A DNA stretch of 6,603 nucleotides from Bacteroidota bacterium (lineage in GTDB: Bacteria; Bacteroidota; Bacteroidia; Flavobacteriales_F; PHOS-HE28). The stretch covers positions 1 through 6,603 of the forward strand of contig JAEYWT010000297.1 of NCBI GenBank assembly GCA_023428865.1, read 5' to 3'. The stretch's first letter is position 1. Every line of letters starts with the position of its first letter. The notes under the pieces are model-generated. The model made no database searches. It saw only the letters and a list, made by a program, of their open reading frames with translations, and was not told where the DNA came from. This document shows positions 5,854 to 6,603 of this stretch, piece after piece. Both the position numbers and the translations under genes were made by a program.

Positions 5854-6603
<750 letters not shown>

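Overview
The window looks like ordinary chromosomal DNA from a GC-rich member of the Bacteroidota. The evidence is a PadR-type regulator next to a long PspC-domain membrane protein (a pairing typical of that phylum), a PorT-like outer-membrane beta-barrel, the small membrane protein family with the FKTYEG motif, start codons without Shine-Dalgarno sequences, and one good match to the Bacteroidota -7 promoter element TAnnTTTG. No mobile element, CRISPR array, rRNA, tRNA or phage gene was seen.

Layout from left to right: a plus-strand lipoprotein of unknown function (77-664); a 19-bp hairpin (671-715); a plus-strand secreted outer-membrane beta-barrel protein (776-1360); a structured convergent terminator region (1361-1465); the minus-strand operon padR (3680-3336) then pspC-like (3283-1466), with an intercistronic hairpin just before the pspC start; a 200-bp divergent promoter region (3681-3880) with a good minus-strand promoter and candidate dyad operators; a plus-strand pair made of a small membrane-anchored protein (3881-4255) and, 14 bp later, a GT-C-type polytopic glycosyltransferase-like protein (4270-5769); a 73-bp leader with alternative hairpins; and the first 253 codons of the ABC-F translation factor EttA (5843 to the window edge).

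The left pair and the padR-pspC operon are envelope genes. PadR probably represses its own promoter and so sets the level of the PspC-like inner-membrane protein. The 3881 and 4270 genes sit close together and probably share a transcript; the second has the GT-C fold of lipid-linked-sugar transferases, but the region where relatives carry an Asn-Asn-His motif is altered. ettA is a housekeeping gene with its own leader.

No clearly new biological system is visible. The best candidates for a second look are the three-segment, mutually exclusive hairpin arrangement over the ettA start codon, the divergent GT-C motif, and the dyads in the padR promoter. The sequence fixes all of these as patterns; their functions are inferred.
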